Assembly (NCBI GenBank): GCA_021201815.1
Contig: JAJQEC010000114.1
Location: 1-64,000, forward strand
DNA: 64,000 bases
Direction: 5' to 3'
Source of the DNA: Candidatus Azobacteroides sp.
GTDB taxonomy: Bacteria; Bacteroidota; Bacteroidia; Bacteroidales; WRGA01
Of this stretch, positions 9,072 to 17,103 are shown one piece after another; the stretch's first letter is position 1, and each line of letters starts with the position of its first letter. The position numbers and the translations under genes are program-made. Below the pieces are notes generated by a model that saw only the letters and a list, made by a program, of their open reading frames with translations, ran no database searches and had not been told where the DNA came from.

Positions 9072-10394
9072 TTACGGCAATGGGTTATTTTCCGCAAATA
9101 GTTTCAATCGTTCTTCCATCAACGCATACTGGTTTTCTTTAATGAAAGAAGTACAGGCCCGAAGACCTTCCTGTTGACTTCCTGTTGTAGAAAGGGAGAT
9201 CGCACTGATCCCATAAAAAATAAGCTCTTTCATCAATTCACTTCCTGTCATGCCCGGATACCGGATGGTGAAATAAAATCCATCGCCGACTACCTCCTCC
9301 AGGTCTTTATCATATACAATTTCAAAGCCGTTGTTCAGGAAAATTTCTTTCAGGCGTTTTGCCCGGCGTGCATATTCCTCCACATCTGCCAGAAAATTAA
9401 ACTCTCCGTCACAGGCCGCTTTCATCATGGCTGCTAACGCATACTGAGCCGAATGACTGGTACCGGAAGAAATCGCATATAACGCCCGGTGAATAAATAC
9501 ACTTCCGAAAGTTCCTATTCCATATCGTTCTTTCAAAAGCGGATAAGTACGATTGTATAACTTATCCGGAATAACTACCACACCAATCCGCTGTCCGGCA
9601 TAACTGAACGCCTTTGAACCGGAAATAAGCAAGATATAATTATCCGTATAATTTGCTACGGAATGCTGAAAAGGAGCCCGGAAAGGTTTGCTCAGATCTT
9701 TCCTGAAATCCATGGCAAAATAAGCCAGGTCTTCCAGCACAATCGTATCGTAACGGGTAGCCAGTTCTCCTATAATCTGTAGTTCACTTTCATTCAGGCA
9801 GATCCATGCCGGATTATTAGGATTCGAGTAAATAACAGCGGCAATATTTCCCTGCTCCAGATGTCTTTGCAGCTCCGATTTTAGTTTATCTCCCCGGTAG
9901 TTATACACATCAAAAGCTACCGATTTGTATCCCAATACTCCGATCTGCATTTTCTGCACAGGAAACCCCGGATCTATAAACAGGATCGTATCTTTTCCCT
10001 TTTCACACTGGCCGCAAACCAGAAAAGAAGCAAACGTACCCTGCATAGAACCTACCACAGGCACACAACCCTGCGGAGAAACATCCACATTCATAAAAGC
10101 CTTTACGAAACGTGCAGACTGTTCTTTTAATTCAGGTAATCCATCGATCACAGGATAAATAGAAGCAACCCCTTTTTTCAGAGATTCTATCTCAGCCTCT
10201 ACTCCTATAGCAGGTGCCGGTAATCCCGGAACTCCCATTTCCATATGCACAAATTCCGTACCGGTTAGCTGCTCTATTTCTCCGGAAATAGCAACAATTT
10301 CCCGAATGGTAGCTTTTCCGAAATCCGGAATATTATACTTCTCAATAACAGACCGGGCAATCTCCCGGCTAACAGGGGTATGATTCTTTTCCAT
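9072..10394 (-). CDS. Class I/II fold PLP-dependent aminotransferase
   Basis: 440 residues, fold-type I. Visible PLP-site features: SNPNNPAW (190-197), Asp222 and Tyr225 in LEDLAYF, and the Schiff-base Lys261 in SGSKAFSYAGQRIG with Arg269 shortly after. The substrate cannot be told from sequence; aromatic or aspartate-type amino acids are the usual ones for this branch. It is the last gene of a minus-strand cluster, but a hairpin at 10431-10455 separates it from the DUF4738 lipoprotein gene, so it may have its own transcript. Confidence 0.88.
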   Translation of the reverse strand: MEKNHTPVSREIARSVIEKYNIPDFGKATIREIVAISGEIEQLTGTEFVHMEMGVPGLPAPAIGVEAEIESLKKGVASIYPVIDGLPELKEQSARFVKAFMNVDVSPQGCVPVVGSMQGTFASFLVCGQCEKGKDTILFIDPGFPVQKMQIGVLGYKSVAFDVYNYRGDKLKSELQRHLEQGNIAAVIYSNPNNPAWICLNESELQIIGELATRYDTIVLEDLAYFAMDFRKDLSKPFRAPFQHSVANYTDNYILLISGSKAFSYAGQRIGVVVIPDKLYNRTYPLLKERYGIGTFGSVFIHRALYAISSGTSHSAQYALAAMMKAACDGEFNFLADVEEYARRAKRLKEIFLNNGFEIVYDKDLEEVVGDGFYFTIRYPGMTGSELMKELIFYGISAISLSTTGSQQEGLRACTSFIKENQYALMEERLKLFAENNPLP

Positions 10395-10430
10395 TTTATT
10401 ATGTAAAGAGTAAAAGAGAAAAAGTAAAAG

Positions 10431-10455
10431 AAAAGATCAGTTCACCGGATCTTTT
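10431..10455 (-). terminator. Intrinsic terminator
   Basis: AAAAGATC (10431-10438) pairs with GATCTTTT (10448-10455); reading the minus strand it is followed by a T-rich run (CTTTTACTTTTTCTC). It lies after the DUF4738 gene. Confidence 0.5.
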
Positions 10456-10472
10456 TATTTTTACCTTTTACC

Positions 10473-11084
10473 TTATTTTTCATATATATTTTTCATCCGG
10501 TCATATAGTACCAACGCATTAAATATACATTCAGGAGAGGCTTTTTCCAGTGGTAGCGTTGCTTCTTTACCAAAATCCATACGTGTTCTGGCAGTAAAAT
10601 GTCCGGGGATAAAATGTTCATCTCTGACAGCGGATTTTATAAAATAAGACATTCCCGGTTCATCGATTACATCATTCATATATTCGATGTATATCAATTC
10701 CCCTTCCTGAAAATAAGCGACAAGAATAGTTTTCAGGGAACCATCGTTCAATTCATCGGTTTCGGACAATTTTACAATTTTTTTATCCGCATCCCGCATA
10801 ATGAAGTATTGCCGGGTTCTGTATTCTTCGGTTTCTTTCCTGGTATCAGTATATACGATTTGCCTGTCCAGGTCCGGTAATCTTTGAAAGACTGTAACAG
10901 AATCTCTTTCCCAGTCTTCATAAAAGGTAAGATTTTCTTTTCCTTCCGATTGAAAGACAAATTCTTCATCCGGATAATTTTCTACAAAAGAAGGATGTTT
11001 ACTTTCTTTATCCTGTTTTTTACAGGAAATAAAAGGGAAGAGGAAAGCAAGACAAAAAATAAAAAATCCATTCCGGGTTTTCAT
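10473..11084 (-). CDS. DUF4738-type lipoprotein
   Basis: 203 residues with a lipoprotein signal (hydrophobic FFIFCLAFLFPFISC, lipid-attached Cys21 followed by KKQ). The mature part is a mixed, charged domain resembling the Bacteroidota DUF4738 family (assignment by recollection of the family, moderate). Function unknown; the protein should sit in the envelope facing the periplasm or surface. The start lies 3 bp after the tatD stop, so it is translated from the same transcript. Confidence 0.75.
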   Translation of the reverse strand: MKTRNGFFIFCLAFLFPFISCKKQDKESKHPSFVENYPDEEFVFQSEGKENLTFYEDWERDSVTVFQRLPDLDRQIVYTDTRKETEEYRTRQYFIMRDADKKIVKLSETDELNDGSLKTILVAYFQEGELIYIEYMNDVIDEPGMSYFIKSAVRDEHFIPGHFTARTRMDFGKEATLPLEKASPECIFNALVLYDRMKNIYEK

Positions 11085-11087
11085 ACC

Positions 11088-11852
11088 TTAACTATTCAGG
11101 TTGAACAATTCTATTGCATTACGGGTGGTTATACGGTCAATTTCCTTTTCCGGCATCTCATAAACGTCAGCCAATGTCTTTACAATATAGGGCACATAAG
11201 CAGATTCATTTCTTTTCCCACGGTAAGGAACAGGGGTCAGGAAAGGAGAATCCGTTTCCGTTACCAAAAAGTCAACAGGAATATTTTTAAGTGTTTCCGG
11301 TAGGGTAGAATTTTTAAAAGTCACGACGCCTCCGATTCCCATTTTAAATGTTTTCAACTTCATGATCTCAACAGGTCCACTTCCACTAAACGCATGAAAA
11401 ACACCTTTTAAGCCATCCGTACCGATGCGGTGTAAACTATCCATCACATGTTCAAAAGCTTTCCGGACATGAATTACCACAGGTAAACCCAGGTCTTTTG
11501 CCCACATAAGCTGTTCTTCAAAGGCAACCGTTTGTTCTTTCAGGAAAGTTTTATCCCAATAAAGATCCATTCCGATTTCACCCACAGCATAATAACGCCT
11601 TTCTTTCAGCAATTGTTCCATTTTTTTCAATTGCTGCACATAATCTTCTTTGACACTGGTTGGATGTAAACCCATCATAGAAAGGCAGTAGTCCGGATAT
11701 TTTTCTTCCGTCCGATGCATTCTTTCAATGGAAGAGATGTCTATATTAGGCATCAATATTCTTTCAATTCCTGCTTTTTTCGCCCGTTTAATCACCAAGG
11801 GCAAATCCTCATCATAATCTTCCAGATAAAGATGCGAATGAGTATCAATCAT
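11088..11852 (-). CDS. tatD: TatD family metal-dependent hydrolase
   Basis: 254 residues. Metal-binding and catalytic features of the TatD amidohydrolase fold are complete: His5 and His7 in DTHSHLYLEDY, Glu in GEIGMDLYW, His in VVIHVRKA, His in FHAFSG and Asp in TETDSPFLTP. The family has 3'-5' DNase/RNase activity linked to DNA repair and quality control. It sits 2 bp from its upstream neighbour and 3 bp from the downstream lipoprotein gene, indicating one operon. Confidence 0.93.
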   Translation of the reverse strand: MIDTHSHLYLEDYDEDLPLVIKRAKKAGIERILMPNIDISSIERMHRTEEKYPDYCLSMMGLHPTSVKEDYVQQLKKMEQLLKERRYYAVGEIGMDLYWDKTFLKEQTVAFEEQLMWAKDLGLPVVIHVRKAFEHVMDSLHRIGTDGLKGVFHAFSGSGPVEIMKLKTFKMGIGGVVTFKNSTLPETLKNIPVDFLVTETDSPFLTPVPYRGKRNESAYVPYIVKTLADVYEMPEKEIDRITTRNAIELFNLNS

Positions 11853-11854
11853 AT

Positions 11855-12712
11855 TTAAAAGGATATTTTATTTGCTTCCATATGGACAGCATGCTCCAGC
11901 ATTTCTTCTCCTTCTTCTACGATTATTTTTTCCATGGATTCTTCTAAATGAAGCAAGTCTGCCTGCTCTTGGGCTTCTGCTAATGAAGCTGCCTGTTCCT
12001 CCTGTTTTTCCTTCTGAGCAGCAAGCCTCTCATTGCGGCGCAGATAATAAATCATTCCAAAGCTTTTGCATTTTTCCAGCCGCTGTTCCAAAGGAAGATG
12101 TGCATATTTAGCCTCAATCTGATTCCAGATATCCAGAATAATCCGGTCTCCGTCTTTCCTTAATTCGGCTACCCTTCTGAGGCTTTCCGCAGTGATTTCT
12201 TTCAATCTTTTCTGGATATTATGCGCTTCCTGAAAAACATCATAATGCACTTTCACTTTAGCAATAGTAGGAGTATAAATCGGACTTCCACCGTTACGAA
12301 CCCGTTCCTGTTCTCCCTGAATAATCTTTGCACCCCATTCTTCCACTGCCATCCCGGAAGTCATTTCGGGGACAGAAAAATTATCAGGATTAAGACCATA
12401 GAACGTTTTGTATTCTTTTTTTATTTCTCCTCTTATCACACATAAGTTAAGAACCTGGATAAAATGAGAAATATATAGCTGAGCCGTTTTGAGAAGTACC
12501 TGAAAGCCCTGATTTTCTCTCGCCTGCCTGTTCAGGTTCTGTTTATAAATGTACTGCGCCTGACTGAAAGTTTCCAGAAAACTCCGGGCAGCTTCCAGGG
12601 AAGGATAACAAATAGTCAGATCATAAGGACTTTCGGCAAATCCTTTATTCACCGCTGCTTTCAACGAGCGGATCCTTGCTTCATCCGTATTGGGTAATCT
12701 TCTATAAGGCAT
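11855..12712 (-). CDS. Conserved protein of unknown function with C-terminal coiled coil
   Basis: 285 residues, no signal peptide or membrane helix, so cytoplasmic. The N-terminal two thirds are helical (SLEAARSFLETFSQAQYIYKQ). The C-terminal third is a Glu/Gln/Leu-rich probable coiled coil (RLAAQKEKQEEQAASLAEAQEQ) followed by an acidic segment. No enzyme motif was recognised. It lies between a polyprenyl synthase (31 bp) and tatD (2 bp) on the same strand, hence operonic. A structural or scaffolding role is only a guess. Confidence 0.75.
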   Translation of the reverse strand: MPYRRLPNTDEARIRSLKAAVNKGFAESPYDLTICYPSLEAARSFLETFSQAQYIYKQNLNRQARENQGFQVLLKTAQLYISHFIQVLNLCVIRGEIKKEYKTFYGLNPDNFSVPEMTSGMAVEEWGAKIIQGEQERVRNGGSPIYTPTIAKVKVHYDVFQEAHNIQKRLKEITAESLRRVAELRKDGDRIILDIWNQIEAKYAHLPLEQRLEKCKSFGMIYYLRRNERLAAQKEKQEEQAASLAEAQEQADLLHLEESMEKIIVEEGEEMLEHAVHMEANKISF

Positions 12713-12743
12713 AGTTATATACGTTTATAATATAAACAAATTA

Positions 12744-13730
12744 TTACGATCTTCTCTCCATTAAGCTATCTGCCAGTAATTTCAATTCTTTTTTTCTTTC
12801 GGGCTCAATACTGAGCATGTCCAGGCAATGAATGGCAGCCTGATAGTACTCTTCCATTTTAAATTCACAATCTGCTTTTGCCTTTGTTTCATTATAAAGG
12901 AAAGTTACTTCTTTTATCTTTTCTTCTTTGTCACAGGCTTCCTGTGAAAGCCAGTATTCCAGTTTTTCTTTCTGTTGCCGGTTCGCATTTTCCAGTGCGG
13001 TGATCAACAAAAAAGTCTTTTTATTGCAAAGGATATCGCCACCTATATTCTTACCGAACACAGCAGGATCTCCATACACATCAAGCAAATCATCTTTTAA
13101 CTGAAAAGCCAGTCCGATATTGATCCCAAAATCATATAAATAAGCGGTATCTTCCGGTGTCGCATCCCCAAGGATAGCTCCCATTTTCAGGGCACAACCC
13201 AGCAAGACTGCTGTTTTTAGCCGTATCATCTCCAGATACTCCGGTTTGGTAACATCCCTACGCGTTTCAAACTCCATATCATACTGCTGTCCCTTACATA
13301 CTTCCATTGCCGTAACAGAAAACAGATTGAGAATATCAGGAAGAAGGTGCGAAGGGCATCTTGCGACAAGCTGATAAGCCATAATCAACATAGCATCCCC
13401 GGAAAGAATGGCCGTATTTTCATTCCAGACTTTGTATACTACCGGTTTTCCTCTTCTTACTTCCGCCCGATCCATGAGATCATCGTGCATTAACGTAAAA
13501 TTATGAAATACCTCGATAGCCAAAGCCTGACAAACGGCTTTCTCCATGTTATCAGAAAACATATTGAAAGCCAGCAAAGTAAGTGCCGGACGAATCTTTT
13601 TCCCTCCTAAAGAAAGAATATATTCAATAGGCTCATACAACTTTTGCGGAGATTGATCAAATAAGATAATCTCTTTCTCTTTTTTTACTATGTAAGAAAC
13701 TATATCAGGAAGATTCCAGTTATTATGCAC
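12744..13730 (-). CDS. Trans-isoprenyl diphosphate synthase (probable GGPP or longer-chain synthase)
   Basis: 328 residues. First aspartate-rich motif MHDDLMD (Asp83, Asp84, Asp87), second motif LKDDLLD (Asp213, Asp214, Asp217), plus the KKIRPAL allyl-binding region. The residue five before the first motif is Phe78 and four before is Thr79, with no insertion in the motif; an aromatic only at -5 resembles archaeal-type GGPP synthases, so C20 product is plausible (inference). Could serve quinone side chains, and might feed the carotenoid operon at 49.4-56.8 kb, which has no GGPP synthase of its own. First gene of a five-gene minus-strand cluster. Confidence 0.9.
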   Translation of the reverse strand: MHNNWNLPDIVSYIVKKEKEIILFDQSPQKLYEPIEYILSLGGKKIRPALTLLAFNMFSDNMEKAVCQALAIEVFHNFTLMHDDLMDRAEVRRGKPVVYKVWNENTAILSGDAMLIMAYQLVARCPSHLLPDILNLFSVTAMEVCKGQQYDMEFETRRDVTKPEYLEMIRLKTAVLLGCALKMGAILGDATPEDTAYLYDFGINIGLAFQLKDDLLDVYGDPAVFGKNIGGDILCNKKTFLLITALENANRQQKEKLEYWLSQEACDKEEKIKEVTFLYNETKAKADCEFKMEEYYQAAIHCLDMLSIEPERKKELKLLADSLMERRS

Positions 13731-13760
13731 AACTATTTGCTAATTTTAAGGATTATTTTT

Positions 13761-13768
13761 CAAAGATA
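13761..13768 (-). promoter_or_regulatory. -7 promoter element (TATCTTTG, minus strand)
   Basis: Perfect TAnnTTTG on the minus strand about 30 bp before the polyprenyl synthase start; expected to drive the five-gene cluster. Confidence 0.5.
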
Positions 13769-13860
13769 GAGCGTTTTTTTAAAAGAAAAAAATATACAAA
13801 ACAAAAGTAATACACTTTTCCCGATTTTGAACAAAAAATACTCTTTTTTATTAAAATGAG

Positions 13861-13894
13861 AATACCCGTCTCCGACAAACCGGATACGGGTATT
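13861..13894 (-). terminator. Hairpin terminator after amt
   Basis: AATACCCGT (13861-13869) pairs with ACGGGTATT (13886-13894), with an inner TCCG/CGGA pairing. It lies 35 bp beyond the amt stop; the following minus-strand sequence is moderately T-rich. Confidence 0.6.
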
Positions 13895-13929
13895 CAGCAA
13901 AGAATAATAGAAGAATGAAAAATTATTAA

Positions 13930-15363
13930 TTAGTTATAGGCTGCTTCTCCATGTTCATAAATGTCGAGACCCTCTTCTTCTACTCTTCTTTCTACACGGA
14001 GGCCCACTGTTTTATCAAGGATTTTGAATATAATAAATCCCATTCCGAATGCCCATATTCCTACTACAACCGCTCCGAAAAGCTGAGCAAGAAAGAATCC
14101 TGATCCGGCACCGTAAAATAAACCGTCCTCTGTGGCCAGTAATCCGGTCAGAATAGTACCCATAAATCCGCAAACACCATGTACGGACGAGGCTCCTACC
14201 GGATCATCAATTTTAAGGACTCTATCGATAAATTCAACTGCAAATATCATTAATACACCACAGATTAGTCCGATAAAGATTGCTCCTATAGGTGAAACCA
14301 GATCACAACCGGCTGTAATTCCGACCAAACCTGCTAAAACACCATTTAAAGTAAGAGACAACAATGGTTTCTTATATTTCATCCAGGCAGTGAATAAAGC
14401 CGCAAGCCCTCCGGCACATGCTGCCAGGTTGGTAGTCAGGAAAACATGGGAAATAGCTACCCTGTTCTCTTCACCTGATGCCGCCAGTTGAGAGCCCGGG
14501 TTGAAACCGAACCATCCGAACCACAGGATAAATACCCCTAATGCTGCCAAAGTAAGGTTATGTCCCGGAATGGCTTTGGATCTACCGTTTTTATCGTATT
14601 TACCAATACGGGGACCGAGTATCATAGCACCTGCCAGCGCAATCCATCCTCCCACGGAGTGTACAATGGTTGAACCTGCGAAATCATGGAAACCGATACC
14701 AAAAGTGTTCATCATAAAACTTCCCTCTTCTTCGTTCATTAAGAATCCACCACCCCAGGTCCAGTGTCCAGAAACCGGATATATAAATAAACTAATTAGA
14801 ATAGTATAAATAATATATATCGGAAATTTTGTTCTTTCCGCCATCGCTCCCGATACAATAGTGGCGGCAGTAGCACAAAATACGGTTTGGAAAACCAGAA
14901 AACCCTCCACCGGAAGTTCGGACTCAAAGAAACTCACACTAAATAAGCTGGGAGCACCGATAAAGGAACCTTCCCCGAACATAAATCCAAATCCGAATCC
15001 GAAGAAAAGGAGAGAACCCAGTGTAAAATCCACGACATTCTTCATTAAAATATTTGCCGTATTCTTTGTACGGGTAAATCCGGCTTCCACCATGGCAAAA
15101 CCGGGCTGCATAAAAAATACAAGCATGGCTGCCAGCAACATCCAGACCGTATCCAGAGAAAGTGCCAGATCCATAATATTATTAAAATCCGAAGCAGGTT
15201 CCAATGAACTTTCAATAATTGTAACACTTTCCTCCAAAACGGGCATCACCGGTTCGGGAAGACTATCCTGAGCCTGTATCCTTGATACAGAAAAAATTCC
15301 GACTATGGCAATCAAAGAAAAAAGAACTAACCTTGAATGCGTTGTTTTAAAATAGCTTTTCAT
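13930..15363 (-). CDS. amt: Ammonium transporter Amt
   Basis: 477 residues. A cleavable signal-like N-terminus (to about Ala31) and a ~30-residue acidic stretch precede the ~11 transmembrane helices of the Amt/MEP/Rh fold. Key residues: Asp227 in FHDFAGSTIVH, pore His235, and pore His395 in SSVHGVCGF. It conducts ammonium across the inner membrane. It lies 178 bp downstream of the PII gene on the same strand, the standard glnK-amt arrangement in which PII blocks the channel when nitrogen is plentiful. Confidence 0.95.
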   Translation of the reverse strand: MKSYFKTTHSRLVLFSLIAIVGIFSVSRIQAQDSLPEPVMPVLEESVTIIESSLEPASDFNNIMDLALSLDTVWMLLAAMLVFFMQPGFAMVEAGFTRTKNTANILMKNVVDFTLGSLLFFGFGFGFMFGEGSFIGAPSLFSVSFFESELPVEGFLVFQTVFCATAATIVSGAMAERTKFPIYIIYTILISLFIYPVSGHWTWGGGFLMNEEEGSFMMNTFGIGFHDFAGSTIVHSVGGWIALAGAMILGPRIGKYDKNGRSKAIPGHNLTLAALGVFILWFGWFGFNPGSQLAASGEENRVAISHVFLTTNLAACAGGLAALFTAWMKYKKPLLSLTLNGVLAGLVGITAGCDLVSPIGAIFIGLICGVLMIFAVEFIDRVLKIDDPVGASSVHGVCGFMGTILTGLLATEDGLFYGAGSGFFLAQLFGAVVVGIWAFGMGFIIFKILDKTVGLRVERRVEEEGLDIYEHGEAAYN

Positions 15364-15541
15364 CTGTCTAAAATTTTTATATTTCTTGAAATCAGATGGA
15401 ATATAAGTCTGTTCACATTTTAAAAATGAGAGTTTCAGAGGTATATTTCATGTATCTATTGAATGTAAAAGGTAGAAAGTAAAAGATAAAAGAGATAAAA
15501 AGATTACCTATTACTTTTACCGGATTAATAAATGACTTATT

Positions 15542-15895
15542 TTATTCCGAATCATTAATAAATAAGGTAGCATCCCCTCTTTTACCGGTCCGTATACTGA
15601 TAGCATCTTCTACCGGAGAAATAAAAATGCGCCCGTCTCCGATTTCCCCTGTTCTGGCGGAATCAGAAATAGCCTTTACAGCTTTTTCCACATTTTTATC
15701 CCGTACAATAATACTGAGGGAGATGCGCTCGATAGAACTCGTATCATAAATGACTCCCCTGTAAATCCTTTCCTGCCGGTCCTTACCAATCCCTCTTACT
15801 TCCGAGTAAGAGAACCATTCGATATCCGCAGCAATCAGTGCGTCTTTCACATCATCGAATTTGGTTTTGCGAATGATTGCTTCAATCTTTTTCAT
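15542..15895 (-). CDS. glnK: Nitrogen regulatory protein P-II (GlnK type)
   Basis: 117 residues. PII fold with N-terminal MKKIEAIIRKTKFDDV, a T-loop (about 37-53) and the TGEIGDGRIF ATP-binding signature. T-loop Tyr45 and Tyr50 are present; Tyr50 aligns with Tyr51 of the E. coli protein, although the loop appears one residue shorter. It senses ATP/ADP and 2-oxoglutarate and is expected to bind the Amt channel encoded downstream. Confidence 0.93.
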   Translation of the reverse strand: MKKIEAIIRKTKFDDVKDALIAADIEWFSYSEVRGIGKDRQERIYRGVIYDTSSIERISLSIIVRDKNVEKAVKAISDSARTGEIGDGRIFISPVEDAISIRTGKRGDATLFINDSE

Positions 15896-15954
15896 ACACT
15901 AAAACTTTTTAATGAATTTTCCAATCCTGTTTACCTTGAATTAAAATACTGGTA

Positions 15955-15962
15955 CAAAGTTA
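15955..15962 (-). promoter_or_regulatory. -7 promoter element (TAACTTTG, minus strand) for glnK-amt
   Basis: Perfect TAnnTTTG on the minus strand, 60 bp upstream of the glnK start codon. Confidence 0.5.
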
Positions 15963-16174
15963 AAGTGTATTTTTTAAATATGCAAGTAAAATAGAATATT
16001 TTTAATCTTTTTGTTTATAATATTTTATTTTTAATTTCATAATGACGTTATTTATTTTTAATAACCATCATTTTGACAAATATATTCTTCCATTAAAAAG
16101 CTAAAAAAGGAAATTACAAAAGGAAAAAATTTTATAAGGGAGAAGAGAGGAGAGAGTAAGCAAAAACAGAAAGG

Positions 16175-16290
16175 TTTCGGTGACAACCGGATGAAGTTGT
16201 CACCGAAAGAGCACAAAAAGCCCGGGCTTTTTACTTATAAAGCATAGGCTTTTTCATTAAAAAGGGCAGGCTTTTTTACGCCTGACTAAA
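16175..16290. terminator. Cluster of consecutive hairpins between HU-like gene and glnK
   Basis: Within a ~500-bp gap (15896-16398). A 13-bp perfect stem TTTCGGTGACAAC/GTTGTCACCGAAA (16175-16187 and 16196-16208, 8-nt loop) is followed at once by an 18-bp perfect palindrome centred on CCCGGG (16215-16232), then AAAGC/GCTTT and CAGGC/GCCTG small stems with T-runs to about 16287. They lie downstream of the minus-strand HU-like gene and can form in either strand. The remaining gap is AT-rich with no gene seen. Confidence 0.55.
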
Positions 16291-16398
16291 AACTAAAGAA
16301 AAAAGAAATATAAAAAACCTATACAGGAGAGGAAGAAAGGGACAACTGACCAGATGCTCATTTTTGTGAGTTTCTTTTACGGAATTTAAGGTTAACCA

Positions 16399-16749
16399 TC
16401 ATGTCTTTAAGACTTTTCCGGGACGGAAAACAATTCTCCGGCGCCGGATAAGGCCAGGATGAAAAGCCTGCTCCGATTTTACTCCTTCGCTACCAATGGT
16501 CAACTGAAAAGAGCCAAAGTCATCCATCCGTACGATTTTGCCTTCTGACAAGTGTTTTTCTATTTCCTGCTTCAAAGCTTCGAGAACAGCCACCACATCA
16601 ACCATATTAACTGTACTGGATTGGGAAATGTTTCTTCCCATCTCCTTCAGAGTGATTCCACTTTTACTTTTTGCCAGTGCAAACCATTTCATAGGTTCTT
16701 CCGGCTTTGCCGGATTCTTCTGCCTAAATAAAGTGTACTGTACAGACAT
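16399..16749 (-). CDS. HU-like DNA-binding protein (Bacteroidota long form)
   Basis: 116 residues. The IHF/HU fold is recognisable: N-terminal helices with a Bacteroidota-type extension (MSVQYTLFRQKNPAKPEEPMKWFALAK), KMG-like helix (TLKEMGRNISQSSTVN), DFGSFQLTI and C-terminal RIVFRPGKVLK. It should bend or coat DNA. Length exceeds typical HU (90 aa) because of the N-terminal strand. Lone gene. Confidence 0.85.
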   Translation of the reverse strand: MSVQYTLFRQKNPAKPEEPMKWFALAKSKSGITLKEMGRNISQSSTVNMVDVVAVLEALKQEIEKHLSEGKIVRMDDFGSFQLTIGSEGVKSEQAFHPGLIRRRRIVFRPGKVLKT

Positions 16750-16988
16750 ATTTGTTTGGTTTATATGTGTTACTTTTATTTTTTCGTTTTAAACAAAAAT
16801 TTTCCTGTTTCCAAATAAAGTGTACAAATGGAACACTTTTTATAAAAGAAAAGAAAACTTATTTTCTACAAACTACAAAGTAAATACGACATACCTTTAT
16901 ATAATTTATACCTTTTCAGTTTCCATAAAAACATCTTTTAAGCTTTATGCAACAAATGACAATTTTCAATAAAAAAAAGTTTTTTTAT

Positions 16989-17000
16989 GCAAACGTTTGC
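16989..17000. promoter_or_regulatory. LacI-family operator-like palindrome
   Basis: GCAAACGTTTGC is a perfect 12-bp palindrome with the central CG typical of LacI/CcpA-family operators. It lies about 56 bp upstream of the -7 box and 104 bp upstream of the GH31 start. No lacI-type gene is in the window, so the regulator must be elsewhere. Confidence 0.6.
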
Positions 17001-17055
17001 GTAAACAGATTAGATGATTCCGGTTGTTATTTTCAAGGTGGATATGAATTAATTT

Positions 17056-17063
17056 TACATTTG
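17056..17063 (+). promoter_or_regulatory. -7 promoter element (TACATTTG) for GH31-GH13
   Basis: Perfect TAnnTTTG, 41 bp before the ATG at 17104. Confidence 0.5.
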
Positions 17064-17103
17064 CTTGACAATTAACGAGTATGCTAATTATTATTTATCT
17101 TCC

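Larger units (their letters stand above)
16750..17103. other. Intergenic promoter region between HU-like gene and GH31
   Basis: AT-rich divergent gap. Apart from the operator (16989-17000) and -7 element (17056-17063) listed separately, only A/T tracts are seen and no gene. Confidence 0.6.
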
